Below are positions 1-5,666 of a stretch of 6,777 nt of DNA, piece by piece. This DNA is from an uncultured Eubacteriales bacterium (GTDB lineage Bacteria > Bacillota > Clostridia > Peptostreptococcales > Anaerovoracaceae). The stretch spans positions 1-6,777 of the forward strand of contig CACXCQ010000201.1 of the NCBI GenBank assembly GCA_902766185.1. Reading direction: 5' to 3'. The notes beneath the pieces are model-generated. The model was not told where the DNA came from and ran no database searches. It was given only the letters and a program-made list of their open reading frames with translations. A program made the translations under genes and the position numbers. Numbering within the stretch: position 1 is the stretch's first letter; each line of letters begins with the position of its first letter.

Positions 1-1506
1 CAGGGCATCGAGTTCGACTACTGCTGCGTCCAGGGTATCTGGGCCATCAAGGAGCTGGGCTACGAGGCCATCATCATGAACAACAACCCGGAGACGGTGA
101 GCACCGACTTCGACACATCGGACAAACTGTACTTCGAGCCCCTGCACGTGGATGACGTGATGAACGTGATCAAGCGTGAGCGGCCGGTAGGCGTGATCCT
201 GCAGTTCGGCGGGCAGACCTCGCTGAATCTGGCGGAGCAGCTGAACAGCCGGAGCATCAACATCCTTGGAACCTCCTGCCGGAGCATCGATCTGGCGGAG
301 GACCGGGAGAAATTCGTGCAGCTCCTGGGTGAACTGGGCATCGCGGTGCCCGAGGGCGTAGCCGTTACCACGAGAGAGGAAGCGTTCGAAGCCGTGCAAA
401 GGCTGGGCTATCCTCTTGTGGTCCGTCCCTCCTACGTCATCGGCGGCCGGGCCATGCAGGTGGTGTACAGCGACGAGGAACTGGAGAAATACCTGAAGGA
501 GGCGGTATCCTTATCCACGGATCATCCGGTGCTCATCGACCAGTACATCCAGGGCAAGGAGATCGAGGTGGACGCCATTTCCGATGGCGAGGACATCCTG
601 ATCCCGGGCATCATGGAGCACGTGGAGCGGGCGGGAGTCCACTCCGGCGACAGCATCAGCGTGTATCCGGACTTTACGCTGACCGCGGCGGTGGAGCAGA
701 AGCTGGTGAACTACACCAGAAGGATCGCCCGGGCACTGCAGGTGGTGGGACTGGTGAACATCCAGTACGCCTACGACGGAAAGAACATCTACGTGATCGA
801 AGTGAACCCCAGGGCTTCCCGGACGGTGCCCATCCTCAGCAAGGTCACCGGAGTTCCCATGGTGAAGCTGGCGGTCGCCGCCATGCTGGGCCAGCCTTTG
901 CGCGACTGGGAATACGGTACGGGACTGTATCCGCGGAGCGAGGAGTACGCGGTGAAGGTGCCGGTGTTCTCCAGCGCGAAGCTGACGGATATGGACATGG
1001 CCCTCGGGCCGGAGATGAAGTCTACGGGAGAGGTGCTCGGCATCGACAGCGATCTGGACAAGGCGCTGTACAAGGGATTCCTCGCGGAGGGATCGAACAT
1101 TCCTACCTCCGGCAACATTTTCGTCACCCTGAGGACCAGCGAGCAGAATGAGGACACGGCACAGATCCTGCGGGGGTACGTGAACGCGGGATTCCGGATC
1201 TGGTCCACGGACGACACCATCGATTTCGTCAGGGCGGCCGGGATCAGCACGGAGCTCATGGATTACGATACCGCTCAGCGGTGGATCATGAATCACGACA
1301 CGGACAGCCCGGAGAAGATCTCCCTGGTGATCAACGTGCCTACGGTGGCCAACAACATGGAGAACGAGAGCTTCCCGGTGCGGCGGCGGGCCATCGAACG
1401 GCGCATCCCTGCCTTTACCTGCATGGATACAGCGAGAGCCTTCCTGCGGGCCATAACCCTGAAACAGCAGGGGACGAAGCTGGACTACAAACCCCTGGCC
1501 ATGTAG
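1..1506 (+). CDS. carB: Carbamoyl-phosphate synthase large subunit, C-terminal half (5' end outside window)
   Basis: The frame is open from base 1 and ends at TAG 1504-1506, giving 501 residues of a protein usually about 1070 long. CarB makes carbamoyl phosphate from bicarbonate, ATP and ammonia supplied by CarA, feeding pyrimidine and arginine synthesis in the cytoplasm. The visible part starts in the second synthetase half (QGIEFDYCC, then NNNPETVSTDFDTSDKLYFEP). It continues with GGQTSLNLA near residue 70, the second ATP-grasp domain (VVRPSYVIGGRAM near 140-152, IEVNPRASRTVP near 266-277), and a C-terminal MGS-like allosteric domain at about 367-485. By alignment to remembered E. coli CarB the C-terminus is full length. 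In the MGS domain the usual T-x-G-T loop reads TDDT, so effector binding may differ. The convergent downstream gene ends 38 bp away. Identity is certain; regulation is not visible because the promoter lies upstream. Confidence 0.98.
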   Translation, partial: QGIEFDYCCVQGIWAIKELGYEAIIMNNNPETVSTDFDTSDKLYFEPLHVDDVMNVIKRERPVGVILQFGGQTSLNLAEQLNSRSINILGTSCRSIDLAEDREKFVQLLGELGIAVPEGVAVTTREEAFEAVQRLGYPLVVRPSYVIGGRAMQVVYSDEELEKYLKEAVSLSTDHPVLIDQYIQGKEIEVDAISDGEDILIPGIMEHVERAGVHSGDSISVYPDFTLTAAVEQKLVNYTRRIARALQVVGLVNIQYAYDGKNIYVIEVNPRASRTVPILSKVTGVPMVKLAVAAMLGQPLRDWEYGTGLYPRSEEYAVKVPVFSSAKLTDMDMALGPEMKSTGEVLGIDSDLDKALYKGFLAEGSNIPTSGNIFVTLRTSEQNEDTAQILRGYVNAGFRIWSTDDTIDFVRAAGISTELMDYDTAQRWIMNHDTDSPEKISLVINVPTVANNMENESFPVRRRAIERRIPAFTCMDTARAFLRAITLKQQGTKLDYKPLAM

Positions 1507-1515
1507 GACCAGGGG
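1492..1515. terminator. Weak hairpin between convergent genes, possible terminator
   Basis: CCCCTGG (1492-1498) pairs with CCAGGGG (1509-1515) across a 10-nt loop that contains the carB stop codon. Read on the minus strand the stem is followed by TTTGT, a poor U-tract. On the plus strand there is no T-run. It may help stop the minus-strand regulator transcript running into carB, but it is weak and could be chance in G+C-rich DNA. Confidence 0.3.
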
Positions 1516-1544
1516 CTGGGTGCTCAGGTATATGCCGGGCGTGG

Positions 1545-2906
1545 TCACGTCCGGTACTTGTTCAGGATCCGGGAAACGGTGGACTGGTTCACCCCCAGGG
1601 CTTCCGCCGTCTTGTGGGTAGTCTTGTAAATTTCATACGCGCGCTTCACCAGCTGTTCCTCCAGCTGGTGTTTCGCTTCTTTGAGGGGAATGATGTCCTC
1701 GCAGTAGACGGCGCTCTTGCTTTCGCTGTCCTCACCGGGGTTGTGGAGAACATCGTGGATGGTCTCTCCCCGGATCACCGGACCGTCGGTCAGGATGTAG
1801 GCGCTTTCGATGGCCTGGTCCAGCTCGATGAGATTGCCGGGCCAGGAATGGGAAGCCAGCTTGCCCAGGGCGTCCCGGCTGAGGATCTTCTTGGTCTTGT
1901 ACTTCTCGTTGTAGCGGGCGATGTACTGGCTGGCCAGCTGGGGAATATCCTTCGTCCGGCTGCGCAGGGGAGGGATGCTTACGGGAACGGTGGCAAGCCG
2001 GTAGTAGAGCGGCTTCATGAACATTCCCGTCTCGCTGAGGCTCTGCAGATCCATGCCGGTCATGGCCAGGATCCGGGCAGAGGAGCTGCTCTCGTGATCG
2101 CTTCCCACCCGTTTGTATTTGCCCGTGTCGATGTATTCGAACAGTTTCGCCTGGATCCGGGGCGGCATGTAGCTGATGTTGTTCAGCGCGAGAGTGCCTT
2201 CCTTTGCCTGATCCAGCTTGCCCGGCCGAATGGTGCGGGACTGTCCGTCGTTCGTGCGGATCTCCTCGCCGAATATCTCCCTGGCCAGAAAATCCTCATC
2301 GGCGCTGGTGCAGTTGACCACGATGAAGGGCTTGTCCCGGCGGTTTCCGGTGTAGTGGATATAGCGGGCGGCAGTATGCTTGCCCGTGCCGGACTCCCCG
2401 TAGATGAGCACGGGAATATCCATGGACGACACCCGGTCCAACGTGGCCCGGACTTTGATGCTGGCCGGATCCACCGTCTCGAATCCGAAGCTTCGGGAGA
2501 GCTCCTGGGTCAGCTCCTGGATCTCCTGCTGCTGCTGACTCAGGGTTTCCAAAAGCTGGTTTACCGCCTCGATGTCCTGCGAGGTGGTGAGGACCATCTC
2601 GATCTCATCGTTCTCTCCGAAGATGGGAACGCCGGTGGCGATGATCTGTTTGCCGCCCCTGAGGTGCTGCAGCACGCTGACGGTCTTGCGCTCCTTCAGG
2701 ACCCGCAGGGTGCTGCTTTCCTGGAAGTAACCCTCGTTCATCAGATCCCGGACGTTCCGGCCGATGATGTTGTCCACATCCAGCTCGTTGATCTCGATGG
2801 AAGCGGGGTTGACGAAGAGCACCTTGCCTTCGCCATCGGTGACGAAGATCTCCACGCCCAGGTTCTCGATGATCGTCCTGTAGATATCGTTGTCGATGGT
2901 TTTCAT
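1545..2906 (-). CDS. PAS-AAA+-Fis-type HTH transcriptional regulator with degenerate sigma-54 activation domain
   Basis: This 453-aa protein has the enhancer-binding-protein layout. A PAS sensor domain covers about residues 5-112, a Q/E-rich coiled-coil linker about 113-138, and an AAA+ domain about 145-385. A Fis/TyrR-like helix-turn-helix sits at about 410-451 (core HKTAEALGVNQSTVSRILNKY). Walker A is kept (GESGTGKH, 170-177, K176), as are YYRL (301-304), PPLRSR (312-317) and WPGN (355-358). The GAFTGA loop is absent (RTNDGQ at about 217-222), and the Walker B acids are N242-N243. The FREDL finger motif is FMKPL, sensor I N is G284, and sensor II R is I360. It therefore should not remodel sigma-54 polymerase. 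I infer a sigma-A-dependent activator or repressor, as known for TyrR. The PAS ligand is unknown. The ATG is supported by GAGGAGG 9 nt upstream. The gene is divergent from the ferredoxin-lysozyme pair. Confidence 0.9.
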   Translation of the reverse strand: MKTIDNDIYRTIIENLGVEIFVTDGEGKVLFVNPASIEINELDVDNIIGRNVRDLMNEGYFQESSTLRVLKERKTVSVLQHLRGGKQIIATGVPIFGENDEIEMVLTTSQDIEAVNQLLETLSQQQQEIQELTQELSRSFGFETVDPASIKVRATLDRVSSMDIPVLIYGESGTGKHTAARYIHYTGNRRDKPFIVVNCTSADEDFLAREIFGEEIRTNDGQSRTIRPGKLDQAKEGTLALNNISYMPPRIQAKLFEYIDTGKYKRVGSDHESSSSARILAMTGMDLQSLSETGMFMKPLYYRLATVPVSIPPLRSRTKDIPQLASQYIARYNEKYKTKKILSRDALGKLASHSWPGNLIELDQAIESAYILTDGPVIRGETIHDVLHNPGEDSESKSAVYCEDIIPLKEAKHQLEEQLVKRAYEIYKTTHKTAEALGVNQSTVSRILNKYRT

Positions 2907-2952
2907 TGTGTCGTTCCTCCTCTCAGATCAAACATTGGATAGCTTTTTACAT

Positions 2953-2981
2953 ATTATATCGCATTCTGCCGGCCTGCACCA
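2953..2981 (-). promoter_or_regulatory. Putative sigma-A promoter of the PAS regulator
   Basis: Read on the minus strand, a perfect TATAAT occupies 2958-2953. The -35 position 17 bp upstream (2981-2976) reads TGGTGC, a poor match. The inferred start is near 2946, giving a leader of about 40 nt before the ATG at 2906. A good -10 with a poor -35 is typical of promoters needing an activator, and the tandem inverted repeats lie immediately upstream. Confidence 0.55.
2961..2974. repeat. Direct repeat copy 1 (GCATTCTGCCGGCC)
   Basis: This 14-bp element recurs with one mismatch at 3054-3067, 93 bp away. The core TTCTGCCGGCC is identical in both. This copy lies in the -10/-35 spacer of the minus-strand promoter, so a protein bound here could occlude that promoter. 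What binds it, if anything, is unknown. Confidence 0.5.
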
Positions 2982-2988
2982 GCCGTTT

Positions 2989-3004
2989 TATGCAGGAACG
3001 CATA
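2989..3004. promoter_or_regulatory. Candidate operator box 1 (TATGC-N6-GCATA)
   Basis: This is a perfect inverted repeat with 5-bp arms and a 6-bp spacer. It shares the core ATGC-N6-GCAT with box 2 and has the arm-spacer-arm layout of the TyrR box (TGTAAA-N6-TTTACA). It is centred about 51 bp upstream of the inferred start of the regulator gene. It lies between two divergent promoters, so it is probably not transcribed, which favours a DNA-level role. A likely ligand is the Fis/TyrR-like HTH of the adjacent regulator (inference). Confidence 0.55.
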
Positions 3005-3009
3005 GGGCG

Positions 3010-3027
3010 GGATGCAAAGAAGCATCC
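3010..3027. promoter_or_regulatory. Candidate operator box 2 (GGATGC-N6-GCATCC)
   Basis: This is a perfect inverted repeat with 6-bp arms and a 6-bp spacer, 18 bp in all, the same size as a TyrR box. Its centre is 22 bp from that of box 1, about two helical turns, so two dimers would sit on the same face of the DNA. It lies about 95 bp upstream of the inferred ferredoxin-gene start and about 73 bp upstream of the regulator-gene start. Confidence 0.6.
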
Positions 3028-3053
3028 ATCACGTCACCGGCTTATGGCACACA

Positions 3054-3067
3054 GCCTTCTGCCGGCC
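3054..3067. repeat. Direct repeat copy 2 (GCCTTCTGCCGGCC)
   Basis: This is the second copy of the element at 2961-2974, matching at 13 of 14 bases. It ends 10 bp before the TTGACA of the plus-strand promoter, an activator-like position, while copy 1 sits inside the divergent promoter. The arrangement suggests one factor acting at both promoters, but chance recurrence cannot be excluded. Confidence 0.5.
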
Positions 3068-3077
3068 GAACAATCCC

Positions 3078-3106
3078 TTGACAATATTTGGCACATGGAG
3101 TAAAAT
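3078..3106 (+). promoter_or_regulatory. Sigma-A promoter of the ferredoxin-lysozyme pair
   Basis: A perfect -35 TTGACA (3078-3083), a 17-bp spacer and -10 TAAAAT (3101-3106, five of six consensus bases) predict a start near 3113. The leader to the ATG at 3159 is about 46 nt. It is close to consensus and not sigma-54-like, so the divergent regulator would act as a sigma-A modulator here, if it acts at all. Confidence 0.8.
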
Positions 3107-3113
3107 TTTTAAT

Positions 3114-3124
3114 CAATGTCATTG
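3114..3124. promoter_or_regulatory. Palindrome at the inferred transcription start (CAATG-T-CATTG)
   Basis: This perfect 11-bp palindrome with a single central base lies 7 bp after the -10, covering about +1 to +12. The position suits a repressor operator on a near-consensus promoter. The arms are short, so it may be chance. Confidence 0.3.
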
Positions 3125-3158
3125 GCCGCCGTAACTGTGGGAAATGAGGTAGGGATCC

Positions 3159-3356
3159 ATGATCGTCATCGACAGAAGAAGATGCGTTAGCTGCGGAGCA
3201 TGCAACGCCATTACCATGACTTTCAAGTGCATTCAGAACACGCCGGAATATGAGCTGTACGAGGAGCCGCCCGAAAGCGAGCGCGACTACGTGCAGAAGA
3301 TCATGCGTGACTGCTGGGCCAAGTGCATCTATCTCAGCGGAGGGGATTGGGAATAA
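3159..3356 (+). CDS. Small ferredoxin-like iron-sulfur protein (65 aa)
   Basis: The 65 residues open with a ferredoxin-type stretch, VIDRRRCVSCGAC, giving C9-x2-C12-x2-C15. A remote cysteine C52 (MRDCWAKCIYL) lines up with the ACPxxAI cysteine of single-cluster [4Fe-4S] ferredoxins. The usual proline after that cysteine is tryptophan, and two further cysteines, C24 and C56, are present. No second CxxCxxCxxxCP motif exists, so one cluster is expected. The middle is acidic (EYELYEEPPESERDY), as in electron carriers that dock on basic partners. It is cytoplasmic, with no signal peptide. A G-rich ribosome-binding site (AGGTAGGG) precedes the ATG. The TAA overlaps the next gene's ATG. The redox partner is unknown. 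It could instead be an iron-sulfur sensor, but there is no DNA-binding domain. Confidence 0.8.
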   Translation: MIVIDRRRCVSCGACNAITMTFKCIQNTPEYELYEEPPESERDYVQKIMRDCWAKCIYLSGGDWE

Positions 3357-4426
3357 TGAAGAAGATCATCAGCCTTTGCGTCGTGGTCCTGATGCTGGCG
3401 GCGGTACAGATCCCTGTGTCTGTCGGCGGAAGTGACGGGAGCGCCTTTTCCATGCTTGTGGAGAAGGTCTACGCGGCCACGGAGAAGGATGAGAAAAAGG
3501 TCTACAATTATCTGACGAAGTCCATGGACCTGAATATGGCCGCGGCCTGCGGAGTGATGACGAATCTGGAGGCCGAGAGCGGGATGCGCTCCAACAATCT
3601 GGAGAACATCTACAATATCGCCTACGGGCTCAGCGATGAGGAGTACACCAAGCGGGTCAACAAAGGCAAGAAGAACAAGGGCAAGTACAAGTCCGGCTTC
3701 GGGAAGACCAGATACTTCACCAAGGACTACAGCGGATACGGTCTCTGCCAGTGGACGTCCCTGGGGCGCAGGCAGAAGCTGCTGAACATGGCGGTGAAGA
3801 AGGACGTGTCCATCGCCAACGTGAACATGCAGCTGGAGTTCATGAAGGGAGAGCTGAAGAAGAGCTATCCCCAGGTGTGGGCGACTCTGGAGAACGTTCC
3901 CGACAACGACACTGGGGCGTACCTTGCGGCAGTCCAGTTCTGTGCGGTCTACGAGATCCCCTGGAACACCAACTACACGGCAGGCACCCGGGGCAAGAAG
4001 GCCCTCAAGACCTTCTGGAAGAAATACAGTGGCAAGGCAGGATCGGTCAACGGCAAATCGCACATGGGCATCTGTGGCTACACGTATCCGGTAGCCATCA
4101 AGAAGGGCAGCGGCATGACGGTCAGCGGTCATGTGATCAGCAATTACAAGATCAAGTCCATTTCCGTGAAGATCATCTCGGAAAGCGGCAAGACGGTCTA
4201 CAAGGCATCGAGAAAGCCCTATGCCAAGATCAGCAGCCTCTATAAATTCGATAAGAGCATGAAGTTCTCCAAGCTGTCCGCCGGGACCTACACCTACGTG
4301 ATCACGACCAAGGACACCAAGGGGAAGAGCATCACGGCGAAGCACGAGTTCACCGTTTCCAAGAGCAATGAGCAGGAAGTGGAACGGGGCTGTGCAGTCA
4401 AGAGTCTCAAAACATACGCAGAGTAA
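3356..4426 (+). CDS. Secreted phage-tail-type lysozyme with C-terminal Ig-like domain
   Basis: The 356-aa precursor starts at ATG 3356, with GGAGGGG 10 nt upstream. An in-frame ATG at 3323 would add 11 residues but destroy the signal peptide start (MKKIISLCVVVLMLAAVQI). Cleavage is likely after VYA, residue 40. Residues about 46-225 resemble phage tail tip lysozyme domains. They carry GVMTNLEAESG (66-76, E74 the probable catalytic acid), GYGLCQW (127-133) and a closing AVYEIPW segment (197-203). A lysine-rich loop at about 99-118 separates the two motifs. Residues about 247-335 look like an Ig-like beta-sandwich (GMTVSGHVISNYKIKSISV, then LSAGTYTYVITTKD). No LPXTG, transmembrane anchor or prophage neighbours are seen, so it is probably a housekeeping cell-wall hydrolase released or held at the wall. 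Activity is inferred from fold similarity. It shares a promoter with the ferredoxin and is followed by a terminator. Confidence 0.85.
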   Translation: MKKIISLCVVVLMLAAVQIPVSVGGSDGSAFSMLVEKVYAATEKDEKKVYNYLTKSMDLNMAAACGVMTNLEAESGMRSNNLENIYNIAYGLSDEEYTKRVNKGKKNKGKYKSGFGKTRYFTKDYSGYGLCQWTSLGRRQKLLNMAVKKDVSIANVNMQLEFMKGELKKSYPQVWATLENVPDNDTGAYLAAVQFCAVYEIPWNTNYTAGTRGKKALKTFWKKYSGKAGSVNGKSHMGICGYTYPVAIKKGSGMTVSGHVISNYKIKSISVKIISESGKTVYKASRKPYAKISSLYKFDKSMKFSKLSAGTYTYVITTKDTKGKSITAKHEFTVSKSNEQEVERGCAVKSLKTYAE

Positions 4427-4442
4427 TGAAAGCGCATCCAGC

Positions 4443-4473
4443 CGCCCGCCTCACAGAGGCGGGCGATCCTTTT
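4443..4473 (+). terminator. Rho-independent terminator after the lysozyme gene
   Basis: CGCCCGCCTC (4443-4452) pairs perfectly with GAGGCGGGCG (4456-4465) over an ACA loop. ATCCTTTT follows, ending in four T at 4470-4473. It lies 16 bp after the lysozyme stop and isolates that transcript from the heat-shock operon. Confidence 0.9.
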
Positions 4474-4491
4474 CACGAAACCTTCACGAAA
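4472..4491. repeat. Tandem direct repeat TTCACGAAA upstream of the hrcA promoter
   Basis: TTCACGAAA occurs at 4472-4480 and 4483-4491, 11 bp apart, about one helical turn. An A-run and GCGAAA follow before the -35 at 4508. The first copy overlaps the terminator T-tract. It may act as an A-rich upstream promoter element or a second regulator site. No known heat-shock operator other than CIRCE was recognised here. Confidence 0.35.
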
Positions 4492-4507
4492 AAAAGCGAA
4501 ATAGGTG

Positions 4508-4536
4508 TTGACAATGACCGGGGCAGGTGTTACATT
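4508..4536 (+). promoter_or_regulatory. Sigma-A promoter of the hrcA-grpE-dnaK operon
   Basis: A perfect TTGACA (4508-4513), a 17-bp spacer and TACATT (4531-4536, four of six consensus bases) predict a start near 4543, just ahead of CIRCE. Housekeeping-sigma promoters blocked by HrcA on CIRCE are the norm for this operon in Firmicutes. Confidence 0.85.
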
Positions 4537-4546
4537 TAACTTGAGG

Positions 4547-4573
4547 TTAGCACTCGCAAGGTAAGAGTGCTAA
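4547..4573. promoter_or_regulatory. CIRCE operator (HrcA binding site)
   Basis: TTAGCACTC (4547-4555), a 9-bp spacer and GAGTGCTAA (4565-4573) match the CIRCE consensus exactly. It begins about 5 bp after the inferred start, so bound HrcA would block initiation, and the hairpin would also form in the mRNA leader. The hrcA ribosome-binding site starts 5 bp later. Confidence 0.98.
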
Positions 4574-4589
4574 CAACAGGGAGGCCGAA

Positions 4590-5666
4590 ATGGATTTAAC
4601 AGAAAGAAAACTAAAAATCTTGCAGGCCATCATTGCGGATTTCGTCAGAACAGCGGAACCGGTGGGATCCAGGACCATCTCCAGGAAGTACGACCTGGGC
4701 ATCAGCCCGGCCACCATCCGTAACGAGATGTCGGATCTGGAGGAGATGGGTTACCTGACGCATCCTCACACATCCTCCGGGAGAGTGCCCTCCGAAAAGG
4801 CTTACCGTCTCTACGTCAACGAGATGATGGGCAGGAAGGAACTGACCCAGAGCGAGAAGGATGCCATTGCCCGGCAGCTGTATCAGAATGTTACAGAGCT
4901 GGACAACCTCATCGAGAGGGCGACCCACGTGCTTTCGGAGATCACGAACCTGACTGCCTTTGCGCTGTCCCCCGGAAAGGAACTGGACCGGCTGCGGTAC
5001 ATCAACCTGATCCCTGTGGATGAGCTGACGGTGGTGCTGATGATCGTTGCGGAGAGCGGCGAGGTATCCAACACTGCGGTGCGTCTGGACAGACCGGTTT
5101 CGGAGGAGACCCTGCGGATACTGGCGAAGAACATGACCTATAACTACAGCGGCAAGACTCTGAGTGAGGCTCTGAAGATCGACATCATCAAGAACTTCCG
5201 GGAGGACGCTGAAGCCATGGCCATGTTCCGGAACAATATCGTGCCGGGATTCCTGCGGACGCTGGAGGACATGCTGAACGTCAACCTCTATATGGATGGT
5301 CTGACCAACATCTTCTCCATTCCGGAATACAACGACATCGAGAAGGCGAGGAGTTTCTTCGAGGTCCTGGGCCGAAAGGAGGACATCCGGCAGAAGCTTC
5401 TGGCCAGAGACGAGGGAATGATCATCACCATCGGAGGTGAGAATGAGGACGCGGATCTGAACGACTGCAGCGTGATCACCGCCACCTACCACGTGGATGG
5501 CCGGCTGGTGGGCAAGCTGGGAGTCATCGGACCGACCCGGATGAAGTACGACGAAGTCACGTCGGTGGTGGAATTCCTGACGGACAATATCAGCAAGGCC
5601 TTCATGATCACAGGAGGCGAGAACACAGGAGAGGATACAGATGACGGAGAGACCAGAGGAGATTAG
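4590..5666 (+). CDS. hrcA: Heat-inducible transcription repressor HrcA
   Basis: The protein has 358 residues, slightly longer than the usual 340-350. HrcA represses class I heat-shock genes by binding CIRCE, and it needs the GroE chaperonin for activity in studied species. The N-terminal winged helix (about 1-76) shows VGSRTISRKYDLGISPATI, RNEMSDLEEMGYLTHPHTSS and GRVPSEKAYRLYV. The GAF-like dimerisation region covers about 105-345 and includes IGPTRMKYDEVTSVVEFL. The ATG lies 5 nt after AGGGAGG (4578-4584). The acidic C-terminal tail (GENTGEDTDDGETRGD) is encoded where the grpE ribosome-binding site and first codons lie, so the extra length comes from the 26-bp overlap with grpE. As the first gene after CIRCE it represses its own synthesis. 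Confidence 0.98.
   Translation: MDLTERKLKILQAIIADFVRTAEPVGSRTISRKYDLGISPATIRNEMSDLEEMGYLTHPHTSSGRVPSEKAYRLYVNEMMGRKELTQSEKDAIARQLYQNVTELDNLIERATHVLSEITNLTAFALSPGKELDRLRYINLIPVDELTVVLMIVAESGEVSNTAVRLDRPVSEETLRILAKNMTYNYSGKTLSEALKIDIIKNFREDAEAMAMFRNNIVPGFLRTLEDMLNVNLYMDGLTNIFSIPEYNDIEKARSFFEVLGRKEDIRQKLLARDEGMIITIGGENEDADLNDCSVITATYHVDGRLVGKLGVIGPTRMKYDEVTSVVEFLTDNISKAFMITGGENTGEDTDDGETRGD

Noticed and set aside
511..1548. Long minus-strand open frame opposite carB
   Set aside because: It is a composition-driven shadow of carB, rich in His, Arg and Gly, with no family likeness.
1281..2942. Long plus-strand open frame (553 codons) opposite the PAS regulator
   Set aside because: It is antisense to a gene with clear domains, overlaps the 3' end of carB and has no ribosome-binding site or recognisable family. 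Such mirror frames are common in G+C-rich DNA.
2906..3103. Small plus-strand frames in the divergent regulatory region
   Set aside because: They have no ribosome-binding site, run through the promoters and operators, and resemble nothing known.
3045..3103. Two TGGCAC hexamers resembling a sigma-54 -24 element (3045-3050 and 3089-3094)
   Set aside because: Neither has GC at the correct -12 spacing, a good sigma-A promoter is present, and the adjacent regulator lacks GAFTGA.
3323..3355. Upstream in-frame ATG extending the lysozyme by 11 residues
   Set aside because: It would place polar and basic residues ahead of a standard signal peptide; ATG 3356 has a ribosome-binding site and a TAATG coupling with the ferredoxin gene.
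3329..4345. Minus-strand open frame opposite the lysozyme gene
   Set aside because: It is a shadow frame; the plus strand has a signal peptide, domain motifs, a ribosome-binding site and a terminator.
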